Source: Sphingosinicella sp. CPCC 101087
GTDB lineage: Bacteria; Pseudomonadota; Alphaproteobacteria; Sphingomonadales; Sphingomonadaceae
Direction of reading: 5' to 3'
NCBI RefSeq assembly: GCF_004151485.1
Contig: NZ_SBFF01000012.1
Coordinates: forward strand, 1-64,000
DNA length: 64,000 nt
Shown piece by piece: positions 44,415 to 53,076 of the stretch. The first letter of the stretch is position 1. Each line of letters opens with the position of its first letter. The notes beneath the pieces were generated by a model, which was not told where the DNA came from, did no database searches, and worked only from the letters and a program-made list of their open reading frames with translations. The position numbers and the translations under genes are program-made.

Positions 44415-45197
44415 TCATCGCGCCTGTGCCGCCTCCTCGATCAGCCTGGCGACCTCCTCCGCGTGGGACAGCATCAAGGCGTGGGACGCCCCCTCGATCA
44501 CGACGGTCCGCCGCGAGCCGGCGCGCTCCGCCATGAACCTCATGACGGCGGGGGGAATGTTGCGGTCCGCCGAGCCGTAGATCATGTAGGTGGGCAAGGA
44601 CCGCCATGTCGCGTGGCGCGACGGCTCGACGAGTGCAGCCTGGGTCACGGGCCGCTGGGTCGCCGCCATCAAGGCCGCGCGCGCCGGCGCAACATCGGCG
44701 GCGAACTGCGCGTGGAACTGTTCGGGACGGATATAGAGATCCTGGCCTCCGCCGGGCAGCGCGACCGACATCAGCGCCGCGCCCAGGGTGCTGCCGGGGA
44801 GTTGCGTGGACAAACCGAGGCTCGACTCTCCGGGCTCCGGGAGGAAGGCCGCGACATAGACGAGCGCCCTCACATTGGCGGCGCCCTCGGCCGCCTCGGT
44901 GATGACGACCCCGCCATAGGAATGGCCGACGAGGATGACCGGCCCTTCGATCGCCCGCACGATCGAAGCGATCTCCGCCGAGTCTCCGCTGACGCTACGG
45001 AGCGGATTTGCCGCCGCGATAACGCGATGGCCCTTGCCCTTCAGCGAGGTGATCACATCGTTCCAACTGGACGATTCGGCGAAGGCGCCGTGCACCAGGA
45101 CGATGGTGGGCTGGTCCGACGAAGCCGAGGCCTGGGCGTTCGCGGTCGTCGCAAGGGAAAGGACGGCCGCCACGAGGAGCTGGATGAGCGCGCGCAT
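44415..45197 (-). CDS. exported alpha/beta hydrolase
   Basis: This 260-residue protein has a signal peptide (MRALIQLLVAAVLSLATTANA). The triad is Ser in LVGHSYGGVV, Asp in IYGSADRNIP and His in EGASHALMLSH; IVLVHGAFAESSSW holds the oxyanion loop. It belongs to the salicylate-esterase/HNL-like group of small hydrolases. GGAGGA precedes ATG 45197. It is probably co-transcribed with the downstream cytochrome b. Substrate is unknown. Confidence 0.82.
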   Translation of the reverse strand: MRALIQLLVAAVLSLATTANAQASASSDQPTIVLVHGAFAESSSWNDVITSLKGKGHRVIAAANPLRSVSGDSAEIASIVRAIEGPVILVGHSYGGVVITEAAEGAANVRALVYVAAFLPEPGESSLGLSTQLPGSTLGAALMSVALPGGGQDLYIRPEQFHAQFAADVAPARAALMAATQRPVTQAALVEPSRHATWRSLPTYMIYGSADRNIPPAVMRFMAERAGSRRTVVIEGASHALMLSHAEEVARLIEEAAQAR

Positions 45198-45455
45198 ATT
45201 CTGTTCCTCCGTTCGCGTTTTCGTACCAGGCAGGATGGGAAAGGCGGACGCTGATGCCTATTCAGCCAAGGCCTCTGTCAGCCTGGCCACAGGTATAGGT
45301 GAGCGTCGCCTCGTGCCGTGCATGGCCCACGGTCCGAACCGGGAGCCTCCCCCTTCGGGATGGGCGCGATCTCCCCGCGTACAGATGCGTCCCGCTCCCC
45401 GATGCAGAAGATGGTCTCGTGCCCGACACGGGCAAACTTTGTTTCGGAGCCTGGG

Positions 45456-45875
45456 ATGACCGACGAATATGATCTGCAGCGTTTCCTGGACGCGCAGGAG
45501 GATGTCTATGAGGACGCGCTTGCCATGCTTCGGCGGGGTGCGATGTGCACGCCCTATATGGACTTCATATTCCCGCGCATGACAGGCGAAGACCTTGCAA
45601 GCCGGTTTGCCATTGTCAGCCTCGACGAGGCGCGCGCCTTGCTCGCCTTCCCCTTGCTCGGCAATCGCTATCGCGAATGCGTCGAGTCCCTGCCGCGGCT
45701 GGTGGACACCAGTCCTGACGGAATGTTCGGGAGGGTCGACGCCAGGAAGCTGCAAGCATCGCTGACCCTGTTTGCGGAAGCGACCAACGAACCGATGATG
45801 CGCACGGTGCTCGCGATCTGGTTCGACAATTTGGCCGACGAGGAAACTCTGGTCAGGATCGGCGAGACAGCCTGA
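45456..45875 (+). CDS. DUF1810-family protein
   Basis: This 139-residue protein has DLQRFLDAQEDVYEDALAML, YMDFIFPRMTGEDLASRFAI and SLDEARALLAFPLLGNRYRE, the DUF1810 pattern. The usual WFIFPQ is altered to DFIFPR, so it is a divergent member. It belongs to the macrodomain-like ADP-ribose-fold group, but no confirmed activity is known to me. ATG 45456 follows GGAGCCTGGG. It ends 6 bp before the convergent NmrA-like gene. Confidence 0.68.
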   Translation: MTDEYDLQRFLDAQEDVYEDALAMLRRGAMCTPYMDFIFPRMTGEDLASRFAIVSLDEARALLAFPLLGNRYRECVESLPRLVDTSPDGMFGRVDARKLQASLTLFAEATNEPMMRTVLAIWFDNLADEETLVRIGETA

Positions 45876-45881
45876 CGCCTG

Positions 45882-46643
45882 CTAGACTGCGAGGGACTGC
45901 CGCAGCCAGTCCTCGAAATGCGTCGGCGCGGACGGCGGACGGGCGCAGCAGATCAGCGATCCCCCGCCGATCCGCGCCCCGAAGAACGGCGCGTTCACAT
46001 CCGTCACGACGCGCCGGGGATCCTCGTTCGCGGTCAGGACCAGCGCTGCCAGCGTCGGCAGAGTGGCGATATCGGGGCCGCCGATCTCGACAACTCCGTT
46101 TGCCGGTTCCGACAGCGCGATGCGTGCGAGCATGTCGGCGATGTCGCTGGCAGCCACCGGCTGGACCGCGGCCGGCGGCAGGCGGATGTCATCGCCATTC
46201 CCATTGGCGTCTACGATCGCATAGATGAATTCGAAGAAGGGCGTCGAGCGCAGGATGGTGAAGGGGAGCGCGGAGGCGCGCACCATCTTCTCCTGCGCCT
46301 TCTTGGCAAGGAAATAGCCGCTGTGGAACCGCGCGGCCCCGACCGCGGACAGCGCGACATGATGAGCAATTCCGGCTTCGCGTTCCCGCCGAAGGAGATT
46401 GGCACTAGAGCCCTCGAAGAAGCGCCGCATCTCGTCGGCATTGGTATAGCCGGGATTGGAGACGTCGACGACCACGTCGGCGCCCATCAACGCCCGCTGG
46501 AGCCCTTCCCCGGATACGAGATCGACACCCGTCGACCTCGCCGCGACGACGACCTCATGTCCCAGTTGATCCAGTCTTTCCGCGAGCATCCTGCCGACGA
46601 GCCCGGTGCCGCCGAGGACGGCGATCGTCAGGGCGCGCGTCAC
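45882..46643 (-). CDS. NmrA-like NAD(P)-binding protein, second copy
   Basis: This 253-residue protein starts with GTG and begins LTIAVLGGTGLVGRMLAERL. It is a paralogue of the protein at 33913-34677, with shared blocks SAVGAARFHSGYFLAKKAQE, LPFTILRSTPFFEFIYAI and PRRVVTDVNAPFFGAR. The start overlaps the upstream SDR stop (GTGA), so it is translationally coupled to that reductase. The function may be sensing of NADP redox state or reduction of an unknown carbonyl. Confidence 0.8.
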   Translation of the reverse strand: MTRALTIAVLGGTGLVGRMLAERLDQLGHEVVVAARSTGVDLVSGEGLQRALMGADVVVDVSNPGYTNADEMRRFFEGSSANLLRREREAGIAHHVALSAVGAARFHSGYFLAKKAQEKMVRASALPFTILRSTPFFEFIYAIVDANGNGDDIRLPPAAVQPVAASDIADMLARIALSEPANGVVEIGGPDIATLPTLAALVLTANEDPRRVVTDVNAPFFGARIGGGSLICCARPPSAPTHFEDWLRQSLAV

Positions 46644-47389
46644 CGCAATGCCATGCCGCCGTCGACCGGCAGGTTGATGCCCGTGACGAAGCTGGCCGCA
46701 TCGGACGCGAGGAAGAGGGCCGCAGTGGCGAGCTCCTCCGGCCTTCCCATCCGGCCAAGCGGAATCGCCGCCGCCATGGCCGCTTCGAAGGCGGGACGCT
46801 GCTCGGGGGTTACGCCAAGTTTCTCGAGGATCTCGGTTTCGGTCGGTCCCGGACTCAGCATGTTGACCCTGATGCCGCGCGGTGCGAACTCGATCGCCCA
46901 GCTGCGCACGAAGGCCCCGAGCGCCGCCTTCGTGCCGGCATAGACGGTATGGCCGTCGAGCACCTTGGCGCTTGCCAGCGATCCGGTGACGACGATCGCG
47001 CCGCCGTCGCGCAAGATCGACCCCATCTTCTGCACGCCGAAGAACGTACCGCGTGTGTTGACCGCGAACTGCACGTCATATTCGCTTTCCGGAACGTTCG
47101 CCGACGGCCGGATCGTGTTGACCCCGGCATTGGCGATATAGATGTCGAGCCCGCCGAAACGTTGGTCGATCTCGAGCGCCACTGCCTCATGATGGGCCGG
47201 GTCGGCGACATCCCCCTGCAGGCCGATCGCGCCGTGCCCGATCCGTGCGACCGCAGCGTCAATCGCGCTCTGGCGCCGTCCCGTGACGATGACCTGCGCG
47301 CCTTCGCCGGCAAATGTCTCGGCGATGGCGAGCCCGATTCCGCTCGTGCCTCCGGTGACCAAGGCGATCTTGTTTGTCAGAATTCCCAT
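46640..47389 (-). CDS. short-chain dehydrogenase/reductase
   Basis: This 249-residue classical SDR has the cofactor motif IALVTGGTSGIGLAIAETF, the NAG motif (YIANAGVN), Ser in VVTGSLAS and Tyr-x3-Lys in TVYAGTKAALGAFVRSW. The C-terminal DGGMALR is typical. The Arg after the Gly motif (VTGRRQSA) suggests NADP(H). It is coupled to the downstream NmrA-like gene. Confidence 0.87.
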   Translation of the reverse strand: MGILTNKIALVTGGTSGIGLAIAETFAGEGAQVIVTGRRQSAIDAAVARIGHGAIGLQGDVADPAHHEAVALEIDQRFGGLDIYIANAGVNTIRPSANVPESEYDVQFAVNTRGTFFGVQKMGSILRDGGAIVVTGSLASAKVLDGHTVYAGTKAALGAFVRSWAIEFAPRGIRVNMLSPGPTETEILEKLGVTPEQRPAFEAAMAAAIPLGRMGRPEELATAALFLASDAASFVTGINLPVDGGMALR

Positions 47390-47987
47390 TGTGCGGCTTG
47401 CTCCCGTCTTTGCGAACAGCTGCAGGATCGTTGCTGAAGGAGCCTATGGCGATTGTCCGAAGAGCCGGATGCGCACGCCAATGGCTGGCCGGCCATGGAC
47501 CTGGGGATAAGTCGGCACTGGCAGTGGTCGGCCTCGAGGCCGCCGGCCTCACTGGCGCCCAAGCCAACCTGAGCTCTGCGGAGGCGTGTAGAATCAGAGG
47601 CGGTCGAATAGTTTGTCCGGACGATCGGCCGAAATCACTCTGTCCCTATGTTGCGGCTTCAGGAAGCCTGAGACACCTGCCCGACCGAGAAAGGTCAGCA
47701 GGCCATCATAATAGTGGCGATATTGTAGAGCGCGCGAGCCCCGCGACGGGCGCCCCTGGGCTGAGGAAGAGGTGGGGTCTGCCCTTGGCCGAGAACTGGC
47801 ATCCCAAGGTGTGATTTATTGCGGAGGAAGGCGGGATCATATTCGGGTCGCAAGCCGTGTTAATCGGACGCGACAGAGATGGTGAACGTGAGGGTTTTTC
47901 CGGTTTCCCCTTACGGCCAACAAAGTGGCAGGCGAGCACCCAACCTGTCCGGCTTGCTCGAACACCAGGCCGCACAAGGATGAAGAG
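47390..47987. other. intergenic, no gene seen
   Basis: About 600 bp between the SDR (minus) and ThuA-like (plus) genes, holding the two divergent promoters. Sequence near 47,680-47,900 is lower in GC. Long minus-strand frames here are antisense to the ThuA-like gene and have no motifs. Confidence 0.4.
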
Positions 47988-48866
47988 ATGCACCGTGCCC
48001 GGATCAGGATCCTGCTGCAGACCACGATCGTTCCGACGGAAGATGACTGGTCGGTCGCACGGTTCGGCAGGCTTGCCGAACTTCTCGCGGATGTTCGCGG
48101 AGCGGATGGCTGCAAGCTGTACGATGTGACTGCACGGGACCGCAGCCCGCCTGACGCGCCTGACCCGGTGCTGTCCACGTTGGACGACAGCGACTTCGAC
48201 CAGCTCTGGTTGTTTGCCGTCGACACCGGCGACGGGCTTACGCCGCAGGATTGTGAGGCGATCTCGCGCTTCCGGCAGTCGGGCGGTGGCCTCATGGTGA
48301 CACGCGACCACATGGATCTGGGATCGTCCATCTGTACCCTTGGCGGTGTTGGCGCCGCGCATTTCTTCCATTCCCGCAACGAGCCGGATCTGGCGCAACG
48401 CATGCGCGATGACCCCTATACCCGCGAGATCTCCTGGCCGAACTTCCATTCGGGCGCCAATGGCGACTATCAGGAGATCGAAGCCGTGAGCCCCGTCCAC
48501 CCGGTGCTGCTCTTCCCGGCCTCGCCCGATCGAATGATCCGTTTCCTGCCGGCCCATCCGCACGAGGGCGGCGTGCGCGCGCCAGAGAGCTCGGATGCCC
48601 GTGTCATCGCAACCGGACGCAGCAAGGCGACTGGCCATCCCTTCAACATCGCGGTCGCGTTCGAGGCTGGGCCTGGCGGAGGCCGTGCGATCGCCCAGAG
48701 TACGTTCCACCATTTCGCCGACTACAATTGGGACGTTCGTGCGGGATGCCCGAGCTTTGTCTCGGAGCCTCCAGGCGATGGGCTCGTCAGGGACCCGGTC
48801 GCGATCATCCACACCCGGCAATATGTGCTCAACCTGGCCAGCTGGCTGGGCGCAAGAGTTCCATGA
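47988..48866 (+). CDS. ThuA/glutamine-amidotransferase-fold hypothetical protein
   Basis: This 292-residue protein follows the ThuA-like flavodoxin/amidotransferase fold: ARIRILLQTTIVPTEDDW, DFDQLWLFAVDTGDGLTPQD, then ISRFRQSGGGLMVTRDHMDL and a C-terminal AQSTFHHFADYNWD. There is no obvious catalytic Cys in the nucleophile elbow. It may bind a sugar or nucleotide. AAGGA precedes ATG 47988. It is isolated at the end of the cargo block. Confidence 0.6.
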   Translation: MHRARIRILLQTTIVPTEDDWSVARFGRLAELLADVRGADGCKLYDVTARDRSPPDAPDPVLSTLDDSDFDQLWLFAVDTGDGLTPQDCEAISRFRQSGGGLMVTRDHMDLGSSICTLGGVGAAHFFHSRNEPDLAQRMRDDPYTREISWPNFHSGANGDYQEIEAVSPVHPVLLFPASPDRMIRFLPAHPHEGGVRAPESSDARVIATGRSKATGHPFNIAVAFEAGPGGGRAIAQSTFHHFADYNWDVRAGCPSFVSEPPGDGLVRDPVAIIHTRQYVLNLASWLGARVP

Positions 48867-48882
48867 TCGGATAAGCCCGTGA

Positions 48883-49257
48883 GGGCGGCGGAAGCGCGCC
48901 CGCCAGGAGCTCGCGCGATTCGTGGCTGAGCAGATCATCGGACTTGGAGAGGTGAGACGACGCGCGACGGAAAACGATCAACGTGGACGGCTGCGACCTA
49001 AGGACGACGCAGAGCCAGACCGCGGGACGCTAGATTTTTCTCGGCGAGGATCCGGTCTTCTTTGCCGATCTGTGGCAATCAGCGCACTTCCACGACCATC
49101 ATGCCCTCGCCCGAAGCGGGATGCGCCGGCGCTGCCGGTCACATGGGCCGAGCTCGACCGGTACGAGGCTGCCCGCGCGTACAGGATCCAGGAAGCCAAC
49201 AAGCTACGGACGCGTAGGCGGTGGGGCATACGGGCGCAGGCGCTTCCTTCACCCTGA
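48883..49257 (+). pseudogene. fragment related to the gene at 28259-28525
   Basis: After a stop at 48880-48882 the frame reads RQELARFVAEQIIGLGEVRRRATENDQ. This matches ELARFLAEEIIGSGEVTRRATESDQ of the protein at 28259-28525, but the N-terminal half is missing. Downstream the frame continues with WAELDRYEAARAYRIQEANK, origin unknown. The two copies bracket the cargo block. DNA identity looks to be roughly 70%, so they are homologues rather than a fresh duplication. Confidence 0.5.
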
Positions 49258-49342
49258 CGAGCCGGCTCCGAGAGAGCCAAACCGGCGCTGCGTCTCGACA
49301 CGGGGCGGGAATTGCGTCAGCCTGCTCCGCAGGGGAAGGCAT

Positions 49343-49723
49343 ATGAAAGCACAGCTTCTGCTTGTCGCGCTGGCGATTCCGATCGCGGGATGCGCGAAAC
49401 ACTGGATCCAGACTGCGAAGAACGAGTGCACGCAGTTCGGCTTCGTCGAGGGGACGACGGAGCACGCCGAATGCGTGCAGAGGCAATTTCAGGCCCAGGA
49501 TGTGGCACGGATCCAGCGCAGGCTGGCCGACGCGGTCGAAGAGAACCAGTCCAGGATGCCTCCGCGGGAGCCGGCGCCGATGCTTGGAATAGGAAACCCA
49601 CCGGCGGCGCGATTCCTCCAGCGCGACCATATCGACGGCATGAACCGGATCTGCGTCTACGACACCCTCCAGGGACAGGAGGCCGTGACAATTTCGGCTA
49701 CCCGGCTGTGTCCGATAACATAG
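49343..49723 (+). CDS. small lipoprotein
   Basis: This 126-residue protein has a lipoprotein signal (LLLVALAIPIAGC, lipid-bearing Cys at residue 17). The mature part has four more Cys (NECTQFG, AECVQRQ, RICVYDT, RLCPIT), probably two disulphides, and a helical FQAQDVARIQRRLADAVEEN. Similar small proteins are seen next to nuclease genes in integrative elements. GCAGGGGAAGG precedes ATG 49343. It lies 4 bp before the nuclease-like gene. Confidence 0.68.
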   Translation: MKAQLLLVALAIPIAGCAKHWIQTAKNECTQFGFVEGTTEHAECVQRQFQAQDVARIQRRLADAVEENQSRMPPREPAPMLGIGNPPAARFLQRDHIDGMNRICVYDTLQGQEAVTISATRLCPIT

Positions 49724-49727
49724 TCGG

Positions 49728-50150
49728 ATGACCCTGCTGCTTGCACTCCAGATCGTCGCCGCCGGATCGACCTTCACGTGCACGCCGGTCCGCGTGTGGG
49801 ACGGCGACGGTCCGATCTGGTGCGCAGAAGGCCCCAGGATACGGCTCGCCGGCATTGCGGCGCGGGAAATGGACGGAAGTTGCAGAGACGGCCATCCGTG
49901 CCCTCGAGCCCCGGCTCAGGCGGCGCGCGATCACCTCGCCAGCCTGTTGGGACAGCCGGTCGGCAGGAGCCGTGAGGGCCATGTTCTCGTCCGCGGCGCA
50001 CCACTGACATGCCGCTCGGACGGCAACGGGCGGGGAAGCCGGACGGCGGCCTGGTGCGCCACCGCCGAAGGTGTCGACCTGTCTTGCGCCATGGTCGACA
50101 GCGGCATGGCGGCGCGGTGGGATCGCTACTGGCGGGGCCACCGGTGCTGA
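49728..50150 (+). CDS. thermonuclease (SNase)-like exported protein
   Basis: This 140-residue protein has a short signal (LLLALQIVAAGS) and an SNase-like core TCTPVRVWDGDGPIWCAEGP then RIRLAGIAAREMDGSC. The Asp of the classical RLxGIDxPE motif is Ala here while the Glu is kept, so nuclease activity is doubtful. Cys residues are numerous, fitting periplasmic folding. It is a typical passenger of alphaproteobacterial elements near ssb. It follows the lipoprotein closely. Confidence 0.7.
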   Translation: MTLLLALQIVAAGSTFTCTPVRVWDGDGPIWCAEGPRIRLAGIAAREMDGSCRDGHPCPRAPAQAARDHLASLLGQPVGRSREGHVLVRGAPLTCRSDGNGRGSRTAAWCATAEGVDLSCAMVDSGMAARWDRYWRGHRC

Positions 50151-50433
50151 CGACATGAGCGCCGCGGCCTTGCTCGCTCGGCGGCGACGCGCAGAGAGAA
50201 AAAGCCGAACCGGTCCGTTCGGCCCAGCTGGTGTTGCAGCCCGGCATGCGTGGGCCCCTTCTGGCTCCGCCGCGGCGGCCCGCAACCCGCGGCCGCAAGG
50301 CCCGTGTGGCCCTTCGGGCTGCCCGCGCCAGCCTGGGCCGGGGTTCCCCTGCGGTGCGTCCCGCCGCTTCCGCCTCGCCGACTGCGGGCTGTCGTCGGGA
50401 TGGTCCCGGCGGCGCAAATGCAGGAGACAGTCC
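50151..50433 (+). promoter_or_regulatory. GC-rich leader upstream of ssb
   Basis: This gene-free stretch shares GGCGGCCCGCAACCC (50274-50288) exactly with the ardC leader. Positions 50321-50343 match the DUF2493 leader at 24506-24528 in 21 of 23 bases. It is probably part of a leader family common to this element. Confidence 0.42.
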
Positions 50434-50661
50434 ATGACCAACATCGTCCTTCTCGTCGGCAATCTCGGCGCCGACCCCGTTCTCCGCTCGACCGAAAGCG
50501 GAACGGACATCGCCAGCTTCAGCCTTGGCACCAGCCGCCCGAAGCGCGATTCCGAAGGCAAGACCTACAAGGATGCGAGCGGCTTCACGGCCAAGGACAC
50601 CGAATGGCACCGGGTTACGTGTTCTGATTTTCCCGCAGCGCCGACCGACGCCACAATCTGA
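50434..50661 (+). pseudogene. ssb: single-stranded DNA-binding protein, 3'-truncated
   Basis: The first 62 residues are a normal SSB OB-fold start (MTNIVLLVGNLGADPVLRST, then TEWHRVTC). After TEWHRVTC, where family members continue with the rest of the OB fold and an acidic tail, the frame runs into unrelated sequence (SDFPAAPTDATI) and stops at 50661. The product is 75 residues against the usual 110-180. The break near 50,620-50,640 coincides with a sharp fall in GC content, so it marks a rearrangement junction at the edge of the element DNA. Confidence 0.75.
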
Positions 50662-51030
50662 AATAATATATAATTCTTCTGAATAATCTTTCAGACTATC
50701 AATATATCTGGGTCGTATGAGACGGATTGGGAGGCTTTCGCATTCAATCATGGCCGTCCTGATCGTCTTCGCCAGCGTGACGAGTCTCCAAGATGGCATT
50801 TCTGCTTGAGAAGGGCTGGTCGGCTTGGTGAACGTGCACAGCAGTGCTGCGCACCCAAAAAACGACCAGTCCCTCCATCACGGTCAGGACCGCGGCTCGG
50901 ACTTGATCTTTTTATTTGAACGGCAAGGCTGCCTTTAGCATACCGCACCCGTTCTCGCTCGAAAGCTTAGGACAACGCTCGAAGCCACCGTATTGCCCGC
51001 CCGTCCACTGCGGCCCAAAAGGAAGATTCG
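50662..51030. other. AT-rich junction, no gene seen
   Basis: About 370 bp, unusually AT-rich at 50,660-50,715. It contains no recognisable gene. It separates element DNA from the catabolic cluster and supplies the nitrilase promoter. I searched for IS ends or direct repeats and found none I trust. Confidence 0.45.
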
Positions 51031-51960
51031 ATGACTGGTTACAAAGCCGCCGTTGTTCAGGCGGCGTCAGTTCCGTTCGACGCTATGGCGTCGGCCGTGA
51101 AAGCGGCTGCACTCATACGCGAGGCCGCGGAGGCCGGCGCACAGCTTGCCGTCTTCCCGGAGGTGTTTATCGGCGGATATCCTAAAGGTGCATCTTTTGG
51201 TGCGCCGGTAGGGCTGCGCCGCCCGGAGGGCCGGGACGCTTTTCGAGATTATTTTCAAGGCGCGGTTGATCTGGACGGACCCGAGCTTGCCTTGATCGCC
51301 GAGGCGGCATCCGACACGGGCATGTTCATCGTCCTTGGATGCCTCGAACGTGCTGGCGGCACGCTCTACTGCACCGCATTGTTCTTTGATGGAGCGACGG
51401 GATGCATAGGCAAGCATCGCAAATTGATGCCCACCGCTGCGGAGCGCCTGATATGGGGCTTCGGGGACGGCTCAACGATGCCGGTTTTTGAAAGCTCGCT
51501 GGGGCGGATAGGCGCCGTGATCTGCTGGGAAAACTATATGCCGGCAATGCGTTTGGCGATGTACGACAAGGGAGTCAGCATTTATTGCGCACCGACCGCC
51601 GACGATCGCGATACTTGGGCATCAAGCATGCAGCACATCGCTCTGGAGGGGCGCTGCTATGTATTGAGCGCTTGCCAGCATATCACGCGCGGAGCCTTCC
51701 CAGACGACTACGAATGTGCATTGGGTGACGATCCTACAATCGTGCTCATGCGCGGCGGAAGCGTGATCGTGAATCCGCATGGACTGATCATCGCAGGACC
51801 AGACTTTTCTGGCGAAACCATTCTCTATGCCGACATCGATCTTGGTGAAGTGGCGCGCGGCAAATACGATTTCGACGTTGCCGGGCACTACGCACGCCCG
51901 GACATCTTCCAATTAACGGTGGATGAAGCTCCAAAGGCGCCGGTCCTTAGACGGGGCTGA
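51031..51960 (+). CDS. nitrilase-family carbon-nitrogen hydrolase
   Basis: This 309-residue enzyme has the Glu44-Lys131-Cys165 triad (VFPEVFIGGYPKG, KHRKLMPTAAER, AVICWENYMP). The CWENYMP form is typical of true nitrilases and cyanide hydratases rather than amidases. It would turn a nitrile into a carboxylic acid and ammonia. AGGAAG precedes ATG 51031. It lies upstream of the LysR and lysine-type genes on the other side of the regulator, so its link to that pathway is uncertain. Confidence 0.85.
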   Translation: MTGYKAAVVQAASVPFDAMASAVKAAALIREAAEAGAQLAVFPEVFIGGYPKGASFGAPVGLRRPEGRDAFRDYFQGAVDLDGPELALIAEAASDTGMFIVLGCLERAGGTLYCTALFFDGATGCIGKHRKLMPTAAERLIWGFGDGSTMPVFESSLGRIGAVICWENYMPAMRLAMYDKGVSIYCAPTADDRDTWASSMQHIALEGRCYVLSACQHITRGAFPDDYECALGDDPTIVLMRGGSVIVNPHGLIIAGPDFSGETILYADIDLGEVARGKYDFDVAGHYARPDIFQLTVDEAPKAPVLRRG

Positions 51961-52077
51961 CCAGTCAGAAAATTGGCACTTTTTTCGCTACGTGCGGTCG
52001 ATAGCGCGGCCTCACCGCCCGGCGAACGGGCTTTGCCGGCAATCGCACATGTGCTGCTCACAGGAAGCTCGCGTGCA

Positions 52078-53001
52078 CTAGTTCGAGGTTAACGGCGGCC
52101 GCGGATCGGTCGAACGTCGCGCCTCGGCGATAATCCAACTGCGAAAAAACTCGAGCGGACGATGCGCCTGATGCGTATGCGGCCATACGAAATGGTAGGC
52201 GTCGGCGCCGGTCGCCGGCGCATCCACCACCTCGACCAGTTCGCCCGATGCCAGTTCCGGCGCGATCAGGAAGCCCGGCAGCAGAGCAACGCCAAGTCCG
52301 GCGCGCGCGACTTCGAGGACAAGGGTGAACTGATCCAGCAGCATGCCGCGCACCTGGCCGGCATCGATCGCCATCGCGCCGAACCAGCGTTCCCAGGCGT
52401 CCGGCCGCGAGGTCAGGTGCAACAGCGGCGCGGCGGCGAGATCGGCCGGCGTCGCGAGGCCGAGCCTAGCCTTGAGCAGAGGCGTGCAGACCGGCAGGAC
52501 TGTTTCGGTCATCAGCCGGGCGGCGTCCGCGCCTGGCCAGTCGGATTGGCCGAAGTGGATCGCCGCGTCGACCGTGTCGGCGCGGAAGTCGAACGGTGTC
52601 AGGCGTGTCGTCAGATTGACGGTGATGTCGGGGTGGGCGGCCGCGAACGCCGGCAGCCGGGGCGCCAGCCAGCGCGCGGCGAAGAGCGGCAGCACGGCAA
52701 GATGAAGCGATCCGCTGGTCGGGTTCGCGCGGAAGCCCAGCGTCGCGCTGGAGATGCGGGTCAGCGCTTCGCGGATCTCGCGCGCATAGGCTGCGCCCGC
52801 CAGGGTTAGTCGCACCTTCTGCTTCTCACGATGGAACAGCGCGGCGCCGAGCATGTCCTCCAGCGCCCCGATCTGGCGGCTGACCGCGCTTTGCGTCAGG
52901 TTGAGTTCGCGTGCCGCGAGCGTGAAGCTCTGGCTGCGCGCCGCGGCCTCGAAGGCGCGGAGCAGCGATGTCGGCGGATAGAATCGGCGCGGTGTGCTCA
53001 T
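52078..53001 (-). CDS. LysR-family regulator (GcvA-like)
   Basis: This 307-residue regulator has an N-terminal HTH (LLRAFEAAARSQSFTLAARELNLTQSAVSRQIGALE) and a periplasmic-binding-like effector domain (LHLAVLPLFAARWLAPRLPAF, then LLDQFTLVLEVARAGLGVAL). It is divergent from the AmaA-like gene across 108 bp containing a 17-bp dyad. It most likely controls that catabolic operon in response to a lysine-pathway intermediate. ATG 53001 matches the usual N-terminus. Confidence 0.86.
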   Translation of the reverse strand: MSTPRRFYPPTSLLRAFEAAARSQSFTLAARELNLTQSAVSRQIGALEDMLGAALFHREKQKVRLTLAGAAYAREIREALTRISSATLGFRANPTSGSLHLAVLPLFAARWLAPRLPAFAAAHPDITVNLTTRLTPFDFRADTVDAAIHFGQSDWPGADAARLMTETVLPVCTPLLKARLGLATPADLAAAPLLHLTSRPDAWERWFGAMAIDAGQVRGMLLDQFTLVLEVARAGLGVALLPGFLIAPELASGELVEVVDAPATGADAYHFVWPHTHQAHRPLEFFRSWIIAEARRSTDPRPPLTSN

Positions 53002-53076
53002 GTCATTCCAGATTGGAACCAACTCTCTCGAAAGCATCATTTGCCAACCTACGGCTGGATCGACAATATTCCTATT

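Noticed and set aside
43515-45254. 579-codon open frame on the plus strand
   Set aside because: Antisense to cytochrome b and the exported hydrolase, both strongly supported.
47706-48938. 410-codon open frame on the minus strand
   Set aside because: Antisense to the ThuA-like gene. No motif or ribosome-binding site.
16678-50661. search for attL/attR direct repeats or a tRNA target for the element
   Set aside because: No tRNA gene or convincing flanking direct repeat was recognised by eye; boundaries remain undefined.
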